Part shown: positions 6,306-7,415 of the stretch, one piece after another
Numbering within the stretch: position 1 is the first letter of the stretch
Layout: each line of letters opens with the position of its first letter
Made by a program: the position numbers and the translations under genes
Origin: Candidatus Moraniibacteriota bacterium
GTDB taxonomy: Bacteria; Patescibacteriota; Minisyncoccia; Moranbacterales; GCA-2747515
Assembly (NCBI GenBank): GCA_027016355.1
Contig: JALWAF010000132.1
Location: forward strand, 1-7,415
Length of the DNA stretch: 7,415 nt
Direction: 5' to 3'
The notes under the pieces: model-generated
Seen by the model: only the letters and a program-made list of their open reading frames with translations
Databases searched by the model: none
What the model was told of the DNA's origin: nothing

Positions 6306-6490
6306 TTAATTAAAGATAGCTATTCTTCTTTTCCAATCAGGATATTCATCTTCAAATAATTTTGTATCTCTTATAATATCCAATCCCCTTATTATCTCCT
6401 GTGCTATTTCATTATTTTTTTACTTTCAGATTCTGTTGTATCACTTAATTCTTTATTAACTTGTAATTGTTGTCCCTCTTCAAACTTCAT
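6306..6490 (-). pseudogene. Small acidic hypothetical protein, reading frame split by a -1 shift at an A7 run
   Basis: I recognise no family. From the ATG at 6490 the first frame gives MKFEEGQQLQVNKELSDTTE and then SESKK before ending four codons later at 6404. One base back at the A7 run (6415-6421), the other frame continues as NNEIAQEIIRGLDIIRD, then TKLFEDEYPDWKRRIAIFN, and stops at 6306. The joined product would be about 61 residues, acidic and charged without membrane segments. The second part has no convincing start of its own. Support for a real gene is its -35/-10 promoter at 6533-6561, the terminator-like palindrome after it, and the sensible composition of both halves. The break could be a true mutation, an indel error in a homopolymer, or slippage on the A-run. 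The first ATG has no Shine-Dalgarno. Longer upstream extension of the first frame runs through hairpins and is not credible. Confidence 0.4.
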
Positions 6491-6532
6491 ATATATTTTA
6501 TAAAAAACAAATTTAAAAACATGTCCCCCACA

Positions 6533-6561
6533 ATAATACAATGTGTCTATCCACAAATCAA
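6533..6561 (-). promoter_or_regulatory. Predicted promoter of the small split frame
   Basis: On the minus strand TTGATT (6556-6561) and TATTAT (6533-6538) are separated by 17 bases, nearly consensus at -10. It is a 24/29 match to the polA promoter. Its -35 overlaps the end of a 28-nt palindrome. Transcription from about 6526 would reach the ATG at 6490 after roughly 36 bases. Confidence 0.55.
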
Positions 6562-6586
6562 TGTACTTACATATGTAAGTACATTG
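6559..6586. repeat. Perfect 28-nt palindrome overlapping a -35 element
   Basis: CAATGTACTTACAT is followed directly by its exact complement. Pairing extends outward with a few mismatches to about 22-bp arms (6551-6594). On the minus strand it is followed by ATTTGTGG rather than a U-run, so it is a poor intrinsic terminator. Its last three bases are the TTG of the TTGATT -35, which suits an operator for a dimeric regulator. A bidirectional structural role is also possible. Confidence 0.6.
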
Positions 6587-6595
6587 GTTTGGTGT

Positions 6596-6625
6596 GTAGT
6601 GGCCGAAACAGTGTTCTGCCACTAC
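6596..6625. repeat. GC-rich hairpin downstream of the ATPase/STAS gene
   Basis: Perfect 8-bp arms GTAGTGGC and GCCACTAC enclose 14 bases that can extend the stem by GAA/TTC after one mismatch. It begins about 30 bases after the stop of the ATPase/STAS gene. There is no U-run on either side. The arm sequence GTAGTGG is shared with the palindrome before polA (GTAGTGGACGG on the minus strand), hinting at a common hairpin repeat in this genome. Confidence 0.5.
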
Positions 6626-6655
6626 GCTGACACAAAAACAGGCATGTAGCACTTT

Positions 6656-7415
6656 TTATTTTTCTACCCTGTTTACCATAAATTCAACAGCTTCATTCAT
6701 ATTTATTGCCTCCAGCTCTATTGTTGGGTATTTATTGTGAAATACTCTAAATATTTCATCTACAAAAGCTTGTCCTACAACCTCCACTTTATCAAAATCA
6801 AAAACTATAACTCCAAATTTTTCCAATCCATGCAAAACCCTTCTTGCTTGTGAGCGAGAAATATGCACACCACTACCACTAGTATAAAGTTTTATATTAA
6901 TTTCCGTTTTGTCAAATCCATAATTACTTTTTTTATCAATATTTGCATATTTCTTAAAAATATCATTCAAATGTTTTTTTGATTTAGTTGATATTTCAAA
7001 AATAACCTTTGTCCCGCTTTTCCTTTTACCCTTTCCTTTGATTTTTTGCAGAAAAAGATCATTTATTTTATTATCTATAGTTAATTTATAACCATAACTA
7101 TCCAAAATAAATTTATCACTAATTTTTGATGTAAAAAATATGCCCTCACCTGAATGAGATCTTGGCATAGTTGTTGTTTTACCTTTCAATAAATCTTGCA
7201 CAGCCTCAAGTTCCGATTTTAATTTCTTTTTTTGCATAATGTTGCGAAAAACACCTACACCAAAATCCTTAACAATAAACGAAAGTACATTATTTTCAAC
7301 ATTTATTTCTATATAAATTTCTTTTGATTGAGAGTGTTCAATAGCATTATTAAACATCTCAGAAAAAGCGTAGATAAAAATACTTTTAATATTTTCACTT
7401 AATTTTACAATCATT
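6656..7415 (-). CDS. GHKL ATPase with C-terminal STAS-like (DUF4325) domain, 5' end outside the window
   Basis: The visible 252 residues (counted from an ATG at 7414) hold two domains. First is a GHKL/HATPase_c fold (about 1-145): the N-box EMFNNAIEHS (19-28), the G1 box DFGVGVF (50-56), HSGEGIFF (87-94) as G2 box and KSGTKVIF (132-139) as the final box. Second is a STAS-like domain (about 165-245) with SRSQARR (186-192), DFDKV (206-210) and GQAFVDEIFRVF (214-225). Proteins of this layout usually carry an N-terminal winged-helix segment of roughly 80-100 residues; it would lie beyond the right edge, so the ATG at 7414 is probably internal. The combination resembles an anti-sigma kinase joined to an anti-anti-sigma STAS domain, suggesting a partner-switch regulator in the cytoplasm; that role is inference. 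Two hairpins follow the stop. Confidence 0.88.
   Translation of the reverse strand, partial: MIVKLSENIKSIFIYAFSEMFNNAIEHSQSKEIYIEINVENNVLSFIVKDFGVGVFRNIMQKKKLKSELEAVQDLLKGKTTTMPRSHSGEGIFFTSKISDKFILDSYGYKLTIDNKINDLFLQKIKGKGKRKSGTKVIFEISTKSKKHLNDIFKKYANIDKKSNYGFDKTEINIKLYTSGSGVHISRSQARRVLHGLEKFGVIVFDFDKVEVVGQAFVDEIFRVFHNKYPTIELEAINMNEAVEFMVNRVEK

Noticed and set aside
6547..6555. CTATCCACA, one base from the DnaA box TTATCCACA
   Set aside because: A single 8/9 match is expected about once or twice in a window this size, and the equivalent site in the polA promoter does not match. No cluster, so no origin is claimed.
6404..6652. An 82-codon minus-strand frame starting at 6652
   Set aside because: Its first 54 codons run through the two hairpins and the promoter, with Cys-rich, implausible composition. 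Only the part from the ATG at 6490 looks coding.

Overview
The window is AT-rich DNA in which every supported gene lies on the minus strand. UGG is read as Trp and UAA/UAG as stops, so the standard code fits. Gene content suggests a Candidate Phyla Radiation (Patescibacteria) or similar streamlined bacterium. This rests on compact co-directional genes, weak or absent Shine-Dalgarno sequences at most starts, a YerB-like DUF3048 lipoprotein, a GHKL-ATPase/STAS-like protein and a divergent dihydroorotate-dehydrogenase-like protein. The lineage call is inference from style and family resemblance.

Layout in the direction of transcription (right to left): (1) 7415-6656, the C-terminal part of a GHKL ATPase fused to a STAS-like (DUF4325) domain; (2) 6655-6491, a structured gap with a 30-nt hairpin, a 28-nt perfect palindrome and a promoter; (3) 6490-6306, a small acidic reading frame broken by a -1 shift at an A7 run; (4) 6305-6124, a perfect 24-nt palindrome that looks like a terminator, abutting a second promoter closely resembling the first; (5) 6123-3442, DNA polymerase I (polA); (6) 3359-3096, an 87-aa two-helix membrane protein with the best ribosome-binding site of the window; (7) a 17-bp-stem terminator; (8) 2886-1678, a DUF3048 lipoprotein; (9) two hairpins, one a likely terminator; (10) 1576-629, DNA polymerase III delta subunit (holA) with a TTG start; (11) 355-1, the N-terminal part of a class 1 dihydroorotate-dehydrogenase-like protein.

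The genes look largely monocistronic: most have a recognisable promoter and several end in a hairpin. Two are replication proteins (PolA for repair and Okazaki fragment processing, HolA for clamp loading), but nothing suggests that they form an operon. Two promoter types stand out. One is an extended -10 type, TTTGAA-(TA)-TGnTAYAAW, before the membrane protein, the lipoprotein and holA. The other is a -35/-10 type, TTGATT-17-TATKAT, with a conserved spacer, before polA and the small split frame. I see no mobile element, CRISPR array, tRNA or rRNA. The most notable observations are the twin promoter/palindrome modules flanking the split frame, the A7 frameshift, and an Asp replacing the usual Glu in motif A of PolA.
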